This document shows positions 1 to 7,246 of a stretch of 10,030 nt of DNA, piece by piece. The stretch is taken from NCBI GenBank assembly GCA_964513465.1, contig CAZEMR010000098.1, forward strand, positions 1 through 10,030, read 5' to 3'. The position numbers and the translations under genes are program-made. This DNA is from CAZEMR01 sp964513465. GTDB lineage: Bacteria > Bacteroidota > Ignavibacteria > Kapaibacteriales > UBA2268. Within the stretch, counting starts at the first letter, position 1; each line of letters starts with the position of its first letter. The notes beneath the pieces were generated by a model. That model did no database searches. It had not been told where the DNA came from and saw only the letters and a program-made list of their open reading frames with translations.

Positions 1-22
1 ACCAATTTCGTTCGATTAAAAG
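1..22 (-). repeat. Degenerate leader-distal CRISPR repeat, cut by the window edge
   Basis: These 22 bases match the corresponding part of the consensus repeat except at positions 3, 7 and 9. In crRNA orientation the first 13 bases are intact and the changes fall in the 3' half, the usual pattern for the last repeat of an array. The changes turn the hairpin arms ACTA/TAGT into ACGA/TGGT, which breaks one base pair. The final 8 bases (handle) lie outside the window. I infer that this is the trailer end, but more repeats could lie to the left. Confidence 0.8.
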
Positions 23-221
23 AACTGCAACCGGAGTGTAACCCAGAAACGAGAAAGGCATTTCAATACTAATATAGTTCGATTAAAAGCCCTTTCTTTC
101 CCTCGTAACCGGCGTGCTACTCCGGATTTCAATACTAATATAGTTCGATTAAAAGCGGATAATTTAGTCTCTTTTTCGGCTAATGCTTTTTATTTCAATA
201 CTAATATAGTTCGATTAAAAG
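1..221 (-). CRISPR. CRISPR array, type I-B, at least 4 repeats and 3 spacers
   Basis: Three identical 30-nt repeats lie at 60-89, 126-155 and 192-221, and a diverged fourth runs off the left edge at 1-22. Spacers are 23-59 (37 nt), 90-125 (36 nt) and 156-191 (36 nt). Read on the minus strand, the repeat starts CTTTTAATCG and ends ATTGAAAT, the usual 8-nt 5' handle of type I-B crRNAs, so transcription runs right to left, as for the cas genes. Within the repeat, ACTA-TAT-TAGT can form a 4-bp hairpin; a Cas6 cut at its 3' base leaves exactly that handle. The base after the three good repeats is always c on the plus strand, so the repeat could be counted as 31 nt. The newest spacer should be 156-191, next to the leader. 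Spacer targets cannot be identified from sequence alone. Confidence 0.97.
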
Positions 222-468
222 CTGATTTTTTCGCACTTAAAAATAGCGATTTCTCGCGTTTTTACATAATTTTTTTTGATTTTTCGATTTTTTGTGTTGT
301 CGATCCTCTTTTCTCGATTTTTTCCGGGTCTGCGACGACCCGGTCTTGTTGCTTTTTATATCAATGGTTTAGCTTGTCGGCTCTGGCTCTCTGTCCCATC
401 TTTTTGTGTTTTTGGTTTGTTGTTTTCTGTCTGCGACGACTGCGGGCTGTGGCGGTATTCCGCTAAGT
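222..468 (-). promoter_or_regulatory. CRISPR leader between cas2 and the array
   Basis: This 247-nt non-coding stretch lies between the cas2 stop and the first repeat, on the upstream side of the array as judged from repeat orientation. The part nearest the array (222-323) is very AT-rich, with long A-tracts on the minus strand. Visible structure: a perfect 7-bp hairpin (324-330 with 337-343), a 12-nt direct repeat GTCTGCGACGAC (plus strand, 328-339 and 429-440), the repeated string TCGATTTTTT at 284-293 and 314-323, and a short GCGA-GAAA-TCGC hairpin on the minus strand (246-257). By position it should promote array transcription and guide spacer insertion. I could not identify a confident -35/-10 pair. 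No credible gene is present here. Confidence 0.75.
324..343. repeat. GC-rich inverted repeat in the leader
   Basis: CCGGGTC at 324-330 pairs perfectly with GACCCGG at 337-343 around the 6-nt loop TGCGAC. It is GC-rich inside an otherwise AT-rich leader. On the minus strand (the direction of cas and array transcription) it is followed by A-tracts, not T-tracts, so it does not look like a cas2 terminator. On the plus strand it is followed by an imperfect T-rich run, so a terminator of antisense transcripts is possible. A binding site for an adaptation or architectural factor is an alternative. Function is unassigned. Confidence 0.6.
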
Positions 469-735
469 CTATATTATATTATCGGTTTGGCCGCTTTTGT
501 CGATTCCGTACATTTCTTTTTCGAGGTATTTGTTCGATTGCATTTTGAATATTATCAGCGAGTCTTCTTCGTCATTCATGATTTTTTGGGCGCTTATGAC
601 GAGTTCGGCTATTTGCGAGTTGGTCAGATCGCCTTCGAATACGGAGTTTTGTATCCAGTATAGGTATTTGCGGCATAGTTTGAGCATTTTGCCGACGCGT
701 TTTTCGCCGATGTCGTAGACCAGGATGCAGTACAT
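469..735 (-). CDS. cas2: CRISPR-associated protein Cas2
   Basis: This is an 88-aa Cas2 of normal family length. The N-terminus carries the diagnostic VYDIGEKRVGK (Asp8 is the conserved acidic residue after strand 1), followed by CRKYLYWIQNSVFEG, a stretch typical of type I-B Cas2. Cas2 dimers bridge two Cas1 dimers in the integrase that inserts new spacers at the leader end of the array; its nuclease activity is not required for integration in well-studied systems. The ATG lies 3 nt after the cas1 stop. The end of cas1 (GGTGGTGA) can serve as a Shine-Dalgarno-like site, though it is close to the ATG. It is the last protein gene before the leader, as in many I-B loci. Confidence 0.97.
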   Translation of the reverse strand: MYCILVYDIGEKRVGKMLKLCRKYLYWIQNSVFEGDLTNSQIAELVISAQKIMNDEEDSLIIFKMQSNKYLEKEMYGIDKSGQTDNII

Positions 736-738
736 GGG

Positions 739-1812
739 TCACCACCATATTTTGAATGGTTGATATTCTTTTTCGTCGCTAAGGTGTTTGATTAGTTTAT
801 AGCATTCGAGGCGCACCAGTCGGCGGTATGAGACTTCGCGCCCGAGTGTGCGGTGTTTGATTGTCTGGCATAGCTTTTCGTCGTATTTTTTGATTACGAT
901 TTTTCTGCCGTTTTCTTTCAGGTAATGCCCTTTTAGCTTTTGTTCGAAATGCTTTGGGGTTAATTCTTTTTTATTTATTAACGAGAATATGATTCTGTCG
1001 GCCAGTATCGGTTTGAAGATTTCGGCTATGTCGAGGGCAAGAGAAAATCTGCGCTGGCCGGGTTCGTGCAGAAATGATATTGCCGGATCGAGCTGGGTGC
1101 GGTAGATTTCGCTGAGCGCGGTGGTATATACGAGGGCGTTGCAGAACGAAATCAGTGCATTTATCGGATTGGTGGGCGGTTTGTATTCCCTTTTGGTAAA
1201 TTTTATTTCCGATTGCAGGATGTCGTTGAATGCGGTGTAATATATTTTGCGGATTCTCCCTTCGGTGTTCATAAGATTCGGGATTTGCTGGGCGCAATCT
1301 ATTTCGGGCATTAGCGATTCGATTGTATCGATCTGGGCAGTGAAGTCGCGACCGCGCGAGTTGTAGTAGCGCAGATTTTTGAGCAGATTGAACGAAGCGC
1401 CTTCGACGAATTTTCGGGCAATCCGGATACGTTTTTCGGGGTCGAGGTAATGCGCGGCCTGCCATACGGACACGAATCCGCTTATCAGATATTCGCGCGG
1501 ATAATAGCTGCCTGAGTAATAGCCGAAGCGATTGAATAAGTGCAGCGGAATTTGTTTTTGCGTTAGAAATTCGAGAAATCGGGAATTCAGCGTGGCCTCG
1601 GTCATTATATATATGGCGCCGATGCTGTCGATCGGCAATACTCTTTTCATGCGGGGCAGGGTTTCGGGATTGTCCGAATCGATCGACAGCAGGATTTGAT
1701 CCTGGGCGTTTTCGTCCTCTGCTTCGGGAATTTCTGCGAATGGCTCGAAGAAGACGGTGTTTTCTTTTCGTCTTAGTTTGCCGGGGGTAGTTATGAAAAA
1801 ATTTCGTTTCAT
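739..1812 (-). CDS. cas1: CRISPR-associated endonuclease/integrase Cas1
   Basis: This is a 357-aa Cas1, the catalytic subunit of the spacer integrase. Expected metal ligands are visible: Glu184 in NTEGRIRKIYYTAFN, His249 in SFLHEPGQRRFS, and Asp261/Glu264 in LALDIAEIFKP. The N-terminal domain shows the GYYSGSYYPREYL signature (97-109), and the C-terminus ends PFKIWW, as in bacteroidotal type I-B Cas1 from memory. It is longer than the roughly 320-345 aa usual for the group: an acidic stretch at about residues 24-56, rich in Asp, Glu and Pro, sits where most homologues have a short turn. Start: ATG 3 nt after the cas4 stop, with no clear Shine-Dalgarno, so translational coupling is likely. It should act with Cas2 and Cas4. 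Confidence 0.97.
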   Translation of the reverse strand: MKRNFFITTPGKLRRKENTVFFEPFAEIPEAEDENAQDQILLSIDSDNPETLPRMKRVLPIDSIGAIYIMTEATLNSRFLEFLTQKQIPLHLFNRFGYYSGSYYPREYLISGFVSVWQAAHYLDPEKRIRIARKFVEGASFNLLKNLRYYNSRGRDFTAQIDTIESLMPEIDCAQQIPNLMNTEGRIRKIYYTAFNDILQSEIKFTKREYKPPTNPINALISFCNALVYTTALSEIYRTQLDPAISFLHEPGQRRFSLALDIAEIFKPILADRIIFSLINKKELTPKHFEQKLKGHYLKENGRKIVIKKYDEKLCQTIKHRTLGREVSYRRLVRLECYKLIKHLSDEKEYQPFKIWW

Positions 1813-1815
1813 AAA

Positions 1816-2319
1816 TCATATATGACAAAGTTCGAAATAAGAACAATTTTTGCAATATTTCCGAATACCGTCCACCGTCGGGGGCCTGGGCAGCGATACA
1901 ATCCGGGCGATGTCTTCGAGGATTTCCTCTATTTTTGTCTCATCGTCGGCGCTAAGCTCTATTGATTCTTTTTTGCGCTGTTTGGGATAATTAAGCTCCC
2001 CTTTGAAGCCTTCAATACCCATTTTTTTAAAATAATATAGATAATACTTGATCTGCCATTTGTGCGGCTCGGCTGCCCGGTCGGATTTTTTTACTTCGTG
2101 GATCGTTTTGTTTTCCAGATCGAGCCAGTCAATTTTGATAGAATCGAATAGGTATTCCTTGCGTTTTTCTTTATAGGAATTTTCGTGGATGAGCCTGCCG
2201 AGCGAGACCAAATCCGAGTTTTGTTCGCATTGGATCGAGTGCGAGAAATACCATAGCTCGCGTTGGCAAACGAAGTAGTAATTAACCTGGGTGCCGGTAT
2301 ATTTCAGAGCATCATGCAT
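1816..2319 (-). CDS. cas4: CRISPR-associated exonuclease Cas4 (RecB-like, Fe-S)
   Basis: This is a 167-aa Cas4, which trims prespacers and helps select PAM-compatible ends for Cas1-Cas2. The four Fe-S cluster cysteines are Cys18 (YYFVCQRELW) and Cys156, Cys159 and Cys165 (KYCKNCSYFELCHI). RecB-type nuclease residues are His45, Asp64 (IKIDWLD), Glu75 and Lys77 (HEVKKS), and Gln89 (WQIKYY). I chose the ATG at 2319 because family members begin just before the TGT.. YYFVC block. An upstream in-frame ATG at 2379 would add 20 basic residues and overlap cas3 by 76 nt, and its GGAAG lies too close to the ATG. With the chosen start, the overlap with the cas3 end is 16 nt. No strong ribosome-binding site is seen, so coupling to cas3 translation is likely. 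Confidence 0.94.
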   Translation of the reverse strand: MHDALKYTGTQVNYYFVCQRELWYFSHSIQCEQNSDLVSLGRLIHENSYKEKRKEYLFDSIKIDWLDLENKTIHEVKKSDRAAEPHKWQIKYYLYYFKKMGIEGFKGELNYPKQRKKESIELSADDETKIEEILEDIARIVSLPRPPTVDGIRKYCKNCSYFELCHI

Positions 2320-5018
2320 TCTTTTTCGATGTCTTTCAAATTTTCCATGCCATTTTCGTAAGAGTAGATTTCCTGCCATGCTTCCATATATAAATAGCCG
2401 TGCTTTTCTTTGAGCGATGCAATCGCGGCTAATTTGCCCAAGGCAAACGGATTAGCGCCGACCGAAAATAAAAATTGCGAGATAATCGATCCGAAGCGGC
2501 GCTTGGTCAGGGTCCTGGCGCGGAATTCGTTATTCGAGCCCATTGGCTGTCCGGTCAATGCTTCAATATATGCGTCGAAGACGGCCTCGCCCCGGACTTC
2601 TCCATCGATTATTATTTCAGGATAAATGCTTTTAAGGAATTCAAGCTCGCTATCGGCAAACGCGCCGGATGGAATATCAAGCGGAACGTAAACGCTCATG
2701 CTCTCGTTTTCAATTAGCCGGAATTTCCGGTCAATATCTTCGAAATCGAGGCGTTCGATATCGCATTTATATGATCTGGCAGTGCCGTCCATATATGGAT
2801 TATCGTTGTTGTTTATAATCAATTCGCAGACTTTGTCATAAAACCCCTTGAAGTCCTTTTTCGCAAGTGTATTACGATAGACATCCATCCCCCGGATTTC
2901 CTGATTATTGGTAAATCTCAGGTCTTTTTTATAGACCGTATCCTCGTCTCCTGTGTTGAATATGAACAATCGGCAGCCATTTTTCGATGCATTGCGGTTT
3001 ATCCGGCCGGCAAGCTGCTCGTCGAAGTCAGGCGATGCCTTATCCTTGAATCCTATGTCCATATCGATATCCACCCCCGCTTCGATAACCTGGGTGGCTA
3101 CAAGCAGATACTTCTCCCCCACCCGGCCAGATTTAATCTCGCGGATAATTTCTTTGCGCCGCGGTTCGAGCAGGGTACCTGTGAGCAACACCACTTGGTA
3201 GTCCCGAAATCGATCGTCATTTATCGCAATATCGAAAAATTCTCTGGCGCGGCGTTTGGTAATGAATTCGACCACAGTGCGCACCTTGCCCTCGGCTTTA
3301 TAGCGGGCTTCGGACTCATTAAATATTTTGTCGATCAATACGGAGTATTCGGAGTCGATTTGCTTATCGAACAGCTCGAAAATAATATCTACGCGGTCCT
3401 TAAAATTCGAATTATTGAAATAGACCGATTTATCATCCACCAGTTTAACGAAATTGTCCTTCTCGGTGATAATATCCAATTGGCCTATATATGGCAGCGT
3501 TGCCGACATAACGATAAATGTGATATTAAAGCGCCTAGCATATTCGCCAAGCAGATAATTCACTTTGTCCCAGTGCACAGCGGGATATGACTGCAGCTCG
3601 TCGATGATCACAATCGAATTGGACAGGGAGTGCATCAGATAATTCGCAGTCTTCTTGTTGGTTTTTAGCGCATCGAAGAATTTAACATGGGTAAGAAATA
3701 CCAGCGGATAATTAACGAATAAATGATTGAGATAATCCCGCCATTCGCCTTTGTAGTCCTCTCCGCCGCGATCATCGGATGCCCGGGAGTGCAGCTCGGT
3801 CATTTTATCCGCAGGCACGCCGAGCTCTTTGGAGAAAAACTCCTTTGTCTGGGTAATCAGATTAATAAAAGGGAATACATAATATATATGTTTGATGTCG
3901 CTGCGGCAGTTCAGAATTTCGCAGGCGGCCAGAGCCGAAAGATTCGTCTTGCCGGCGCCTGTGGGAGCCTCGATATAAAACAGCCGCTGGTCAGGATTCT
4001 GCCGAATCCGCGATACAACTTCGGCAGCGAGTTTGCTGCGTAGAATATTCAGGTTTTTATTACTGCGCTCCAGGCCGGAAGTATCGCGCTCGCGCAATTC
4101 GTCAATATTATCAAGCATTTTGCGGTTGTAATGAATCGAATGCGTCCGGCTGGTAAGATGGTCGATAAATTCCCGATCGATCACCCCGAAGTCATCAACC
4201 GCCTCGCCGGTCATGAACTCATTCGTAGCCAGATAGTCCGCCGCTGTCAGCAGCGAGAAACTGAGCTTTAGCAAAAAAAACAGGGAGTCTCTGGCTTGGA
4301 GTTTTTCGAATAATTTCGAGAAATCAGATCGATTTTTTTCAGCTTCATCTATCGATATGCTGACTGAAAAGATTTCCGTAAATTCGTCAAAATATAACTC
4401 CGCATCCCGATTTAATATAAAAATATCATTGAATTCACGAATATTTTCGCTTTCACGATCCATTTCTTTGGCTGCCCGGGATTTGACTTCGATATTGCCA
4501 TGATGCTGGCGGATAATATTCGCAAAAATCGCCGCCAATATTTGAAAAACGACAGCGCTGCCCTTTGAATAACCTCGCCGGATTAGCCCTATATGGTATA
4601 ATTCATAGAAAGTTGCGCCGAGATCGGAATGATTCGCATCCTTGCTCCGGTTAAGCCGGATATTGGGATTATCCATCTTTTTTTTCTGAAATAAATCATT
4701 GATTTTGCCAAAATCATGGAAGAATATCACATTAAATATCAACGACTTAAAGAAGCCTGCGTTTTTATCGCTATATATATTATGCTGTTTGAGAATATCC
4801 ACTATCAGAGAATTGATAATCTCCTCGATACCGTTTTGCGAAATTATCCGCACGAAATATCTTAAGGTCAGCCCGATATGCTGGCCCAGAGATTCATAGA
4901 TCATCCCGCTATTCTCCGACGGACCGGCTTTCTTGTGCGCCCGATATTTTTCGGCATTATTAAGCCATCGGGAAAGGTCATAATCCCCTTCCCGATGGAT
5001 TTCTTCGAATGTCTTCAT
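2304..5018 (-). CDS. cas3: CRISPR-associated nuclease-helicase Cas3 (HD + DExD/H fusion)
   Basis: This is a 904-aa single-chain Cas3, the effector that unwinds and degrades DNA marked by Cascade. The N-terminal HD nuclease domain (about 1-290) shows His47, the FFHDFGK motif with His101-Asp102, NHSD (His130), RQHHGN (His172/His173), and Asp260 in AADYLATNE. The superfamily 2 helicase follows: Walker A APTGAGKT (351-358), motif II DELQ (473-476, the variant used instead of DEAH), SAT (505-507), motif V QVIEAGVDID (643-652) and motif VI QLAGRINRN (668-676). A C-terminal domain follows. All key residues look intact, so it should be active. The ATG is 1 nt after the cas5 stop, and its 3' end overlaps the start of cas4. 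Confidence 0.97.
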   Translation of the reverse strand: MKTFEEIHREGDYDLSRWLNNAEKYRAHKKAGPSENSGMIYESLGQHIGLTLRYFVRIISQNGIEEIINSLIVDILKQHNIYSDKNAGFFKSLIFNVIFFHDFGKINDLFQKKKMDNPNIRLNRSKDANHSDLGATFYELYHIGLIRRGYSKGSAVVFQILAAIFANIIRQHHGNIEVKSRAAKEMDRESENIREFNDIFILNRDAELYFDEFTEIFSVSISIDEAEKNRSDFSKLFEKLQARDSLFFLLKLSFSLLTAADYLATNEFMTGEAVDDFGVIDREFIDHLTSRTHSIHYNRKMLDNIDELRERDTSGLERSNKNLNILRSKLAAEVVSRIRQNPDQRLFYIEAPTGAGKTNLSALAACEILNCRSDIKHIYYVFPFINLITQTKEFFSKELGVPADKMTELHSRASDDRGGEDYKGEWRDYLNHLFVNYPLVFLTHVKFFDALKTNKKTANYLMHSLSNSIVIIDELQSYPAVHWDKVNYLLGEYARRFNITFIVMSATLPYIGQLDIITEKDNFVKLVDDKSVYFNNSNFKDRVDIIFELFDKQIDSEYSVLIDKIFNESEARYKAEGKVRTVVEFITKRRAREFFDIAINDDRFRDYQVVLLTGTLLEPRRKEIIREIKSGRVGEKYLLVATQVIEAGVDIDMDIGFKDKASPDFDEQLAGRINRNASKNGCRLFIFNTGDEDTVYKKDLRFTNNQEIRGMDVYRNTLAKKDFKGFYDKVCELIINNNDNPYMDGTARSYKCDIERLDFEDIDRKFRLIENESMSVYVPLDIPSGAFADSELEFLKSIYPEIIIDGEVRGEAVFDAYIEALTGQPMGSNNEFRARTLTKRRFGSIISQFLFSVGANPFALGKLAAIASLKEKHGYLYMEAWQEIYSYENGMENLKDIEKECMML

Positions 5019-5019
5019 A

Positions 5020-5841
5020 TTACTTCAGTTGAATAATCTGTTTAATATCAGAATTGGTAAATTTATATAAATCAGCAAATTGGTCGTCTTCGCCGAATTT
5101 CTTGTCGGTCATTACGAAATTCATCTTGTCGTAGGTCATTGCCTCCAGATTATAGCCCACCGGCAGATGTTCGAATGTCATGAAACAAGCTTCGCCGATA
5201 TCCTCCTCAAAATCCTCGCTGGCCCAGTCGATCTCCGTCGTGGCGGACATCACACTCTCCTTCGCGAACATATTCGCTATCCGGAAGCCTCCGCTCGCCG
5301 TGAATTCCTCGTAATCGTATTCGCGGACATCGGATTCGTCCCACCAGACCTGGAAGTCGTTTTTGCCCATATATGGCAGGTAGTCGGCTTCGGCGTTTTT
5401 CAGGCTGTGATATAGCTTTGATTGAAGCTCGTCGTCCAAGTCAAGAAGCATATATATCCGGAACGCAGGATCGATCAGGGTTTGCTCCTTTAGCTGCAGC
5501 GTGGCCTGCTTGTTTGCAAAGCCTGTGGTATTAACATAATATATCACCGTTTTCTGGAATATGCCTTTGAATTCCAGATTCCGCTTGCGGGAAATCGGCC
5601 GCACCCCAAGCGGAATATCCTTCAGCTTGTTATAGAAATCCGGCAGCTCCGGCTCGTCGGACTTCTGCCTGCGGTAGAACGCTTCGCTGTGGCCTCCGAG
5701 GCCGCATATCGCGCCCAGTATTCCCAAAAGCGCCGGCTTATGTATGCAGTTATACGTAAAGCAAATGCCTTCGTTCGTATCCGGCTTTTTGAAGAATCCG
5801 AACCGGGCGCGAAAATCCACTGAAATCGCTTTCCTGTTCAT
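5020..5841 (-). CDS. cas5b: Cascade subunit Cas5 (Cas5h/Cas5b, type I-B)
   Basis: This is a 273-aa RAMP-fold Cas5 that caps the 5' handle end of the crRNA in the type I-B complex. The recognisable N-terminus reads AISVDFRARFGFFKKPDTN (the Phe-rich strand and the FxKPDTN block at about 17-23), followed by KPALLGILGAICGLGG (35-50), the hallmark of the Cas5h subgroup. The rest is poorly conserved between species. Start choice: ATG at 5841, 2 nt after the cas7 stop, gives a normal family N-terminus. A GTG at 5847 would add two residues and create a GTGA stop-start overlap with cas7. I cannot exclude it, since neither has a clear ribosome-binding site. It belongs to the effector module between cas7 and cas3. 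Confidence 0.93.
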   Translation of the reverse strand: MNRKAISVDFRARFGFFKKPDTNEGICFTYNCIHKPALLGILGAICGLGGHSEAFYRRQKSDEPELPDFYNKLKDIPLGVRPISRKRNLEFKGIFQKTVIYYVNTTGFANKQATLQLKEQTLIDPAFRIYMLLDLDDELQSKLYHSLKNAEADYLPYMGKNDFQVWWDESDVREYDYEEFTASGGFRIANMFAKESVMSATTEIDWASEDFEEDIGEACFMTFEHLPVGYNLEAMTYDKMNFVMTDKKFGEDDQFADLYKFTNSDIKQIIQLK

Positions 5842-5843
5842 AA

Positions 5844-6824
5844 TCACACACTTATTGGTTCGAAATCTATCAGATTTTTCATGTCGATATCGACGCCGTC
5901 CAGACCCGTAACTTTAGTGGTCACAGGATTATAATACATTTCGGCAATTTCGATATCATTGGCAGCCCGGCCGAGCACCTCGCCCAGCTTTGCGCAGTTA
6001 AGCACATTCATATCGCCGTTTTTTTCGATTGTGATCAGATCGGTAAAGCCCGGCAACACCTTCCGCGAGTCTTCTTTCAGCGTGATGAATATCGTGGCCT
6101 CGTTCTCGGTGCCGATCTTCCGTGACGAATCCAGCCGGGTGACCGATACGTTCATCGCCTCCTTCAGTATATCTATATCCTCGTCCGAAAGGAAGTACTC
6201 CTTCGATTCGTCGGCTTCCTTCAGCTTTTGATAATAATCCGCAGTATTTAGCGGGTTCACCGAAAAATGATATACATAATGCCCCTCCTTCAGATTGGTC
6301 TGATTGCCGAGCGTGGTCTGCTGAGATGTTGACTTCTTTTCGCTGGGATTGCGGAATGGCGACATTATCTGTTCGGAATAAATCTCGTTTTTGCCCGGCG
6401 TATCCGCCGCCATTTTGTCGATTGCATGATTGATCTGCACCGGGCCATGGATCGACAAATTCTTGCCTTTGGCCGCAAAAGTCGCTCCGAACAGTCGAAT
6501 ATCCAGACAGTCCATCAAATTACCCAACACCTGGAATCTTTCGGATGCGTCATCTTTTTTGGGAATTTCGCCGAAAATCGATTCGTATGCCTCCTCGAGC
6601 GTCATAGGCGCAAGCTCTTTGTTGAGTGTCTTCATATAAAGCACCTTTTTGTCCGGATGATTTTTCCGGATATAATCCTTGATAGCATACTTGAGCGCTT
6701 TATCTGTGGCATAAACCGTGCCGTCGGGCAAAGTGCGCGGGTGGTGAGTGAAATCGGCATTCCAGTTGGAATTAATCGACTTAAGTACGACTGCGCCAAA
6801 ACAGCGATTCCTGAATTCTTTCAT
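5844..6824 (-). CDS. cas7b: Cascade backbone subunit Cas7 (Csh2/Cas7b family)
   Basis: This is a 326-aa Cas7 of the Csh2 type, which polymerises along the crRNA spacer to form the Cascade backbone. Visible family features: an N-terminal RAMP strand (CFGAVVLKSINSNWNADF), the block DIRLFGATFA (108-117), SIHGPVQINHAID (124-136) and QIMSPFRNP (152-160), then a Thr/Gln-rich segment with TLGNQ. These match the Csh2/CT1132-like group. The ATG shares one base with the cas8b stop (TAATG) and is preceded by a strong ribosome-binding site, AAGGAGA at 6831-6837, with a 6-nt spacing. A strong site here fits the high copy number of Cas7 in the complex. The 3' end abuts or overlaps cas5. Confidence 0.95.
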   Translation of the reverse strand: MKEFRNRCFGAVVLKSINSNWNADFTHHPRTLPDGTVYATDKALKYAIKDYIRKNHPDKKVLYMKTLNKELAPMTLEEAYESIFGEIPKKDDASERFQVLGNLMDCLDIRLFGATFAAKGKNLSIHGPVQINHAIDKMAADTPGKNEIYSEQIMSPFRNPSEKKSTSQQTTLGNQTNLKEGHYVYHFSVNPLNTADYYQKLKEADESKEYFLSDEDIDILKEAMNVSVTRLDSSRKIGTENEATIFITLKEDSRKVLPGFTDLITIEKNGDMNVLNCAKLGEVLGRAANDIEIAEMYYNPVTTKVTGLDGVDIDMKNLIDFEPISV

Positions 6825-7246
6825 TATTCTTCTCCTTCGATTGGTTGAATTTCTTCTGATTCTTTATCGGATTTTTTGAAAAACAGATTTTTATCGAAAT
6901 AACCGCCAAGCAGCACTGGCAATTTAGCTTTGATGTCAAGCGTATCGGAATCGTATAAAATCACCTGCGAAAATGCGCGATCGAAGCGCTTAGAATAAAA
7001 GCTGAATTTGTGCTTATAGTGTTCGAAAGTGCTGGTAAGGCGTTTTTTGAAATAATTTGCATCGCTGACATTCAGAAACGGTTCGATTGCGGCATGGGTC
7101 ATTTTGTCCGATTCGCTCTGGGCCAGCAGATAGCGGATGAGCTGACCGGCTGCATATGCAAAATCGTCGTCATTTGTCAGAGTCCGGTCGTCTTCGGAAA
7201 TCAGATTCCACATCATTTCGCGGAATTCCGGAACTTTTGTGCTCAT
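6824..7246 (-). CDS. cas11b: Cascade small subunit Cas11b, internal translation product of cas8b
   Basis: Within cas8b, in the same frame, the codons for F-G-G-I-D-M form TTTGGAGGTATTGATATG: a near-perfect Shine-Dalgarno GGAGGT (7253-7258), 6 nt before the ATG at 7246 (Met513 of Cas8b). Translation from there gives 140 aa, ending at the cas8b stop. Known biology: in types I-B, I-C and I-D the small subunit is made from an internal start near the 3' end of the large-subunit gene and corresponds to its C-terminal helical domain. Length, helix-rich composition (for example FAYAAGQLIRYLLAQ and YFKKRLTSTFEHYKHKF) and position all fit. Copies of Cas11 line the belly of Cascade and support DNA binding. 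Expression itself is inferred, not shown. Confidence 0.85.
   Translation of the reverse strand: MSTKVPEFREMMWNLISEDDRTLTNDDDFAYAAGQLIRYLLAQSESDKMTHAAIEPFLNVSDANYFKKRLTSTFEHYKHKFSFYSKRFDRAFSQVILYDSDTLDIKAKLPVLLGGYFDKNLFFKKSDKESEEIQPIEGEE

Noticed and set aside
324..343. Hairpin as a rho-independent terminator after cas2
   Set aside because: On the minus strand it is followed by A-tracts, not a T-tract, and the array downstream is expected to be transcribed.
276..548. 90-codon plus-strand frame over the leader and the end of cas2
   Set aside because: It is antisense to cas2, rich in Phe, Arg and Cys, has no family features, and covers the leader.
971..1855. 294-codon minus-strand frame overlapping cas1
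   Set aside because: It is an out-of-frame reading of cas1 with highly Arg-rich, low-complexity composition. Cas1 itself is intact with all its catalytic residues.
2320..2379. 20-residue N-terminal extension of Cas4 from the ATG at 2379
   Set aside because: It overlaps cas3 by 76 nt, its GGAAG is only 1 nt from the ATG, and the family N-terminus fits the later start at 2319.
6153..6165. Internal AGGAGG followed by an in-frame ATG within cas7
   Set aside because: The spacing is only about 2 nt, too short for efficient initiation, and no internal Cas7 product is known.
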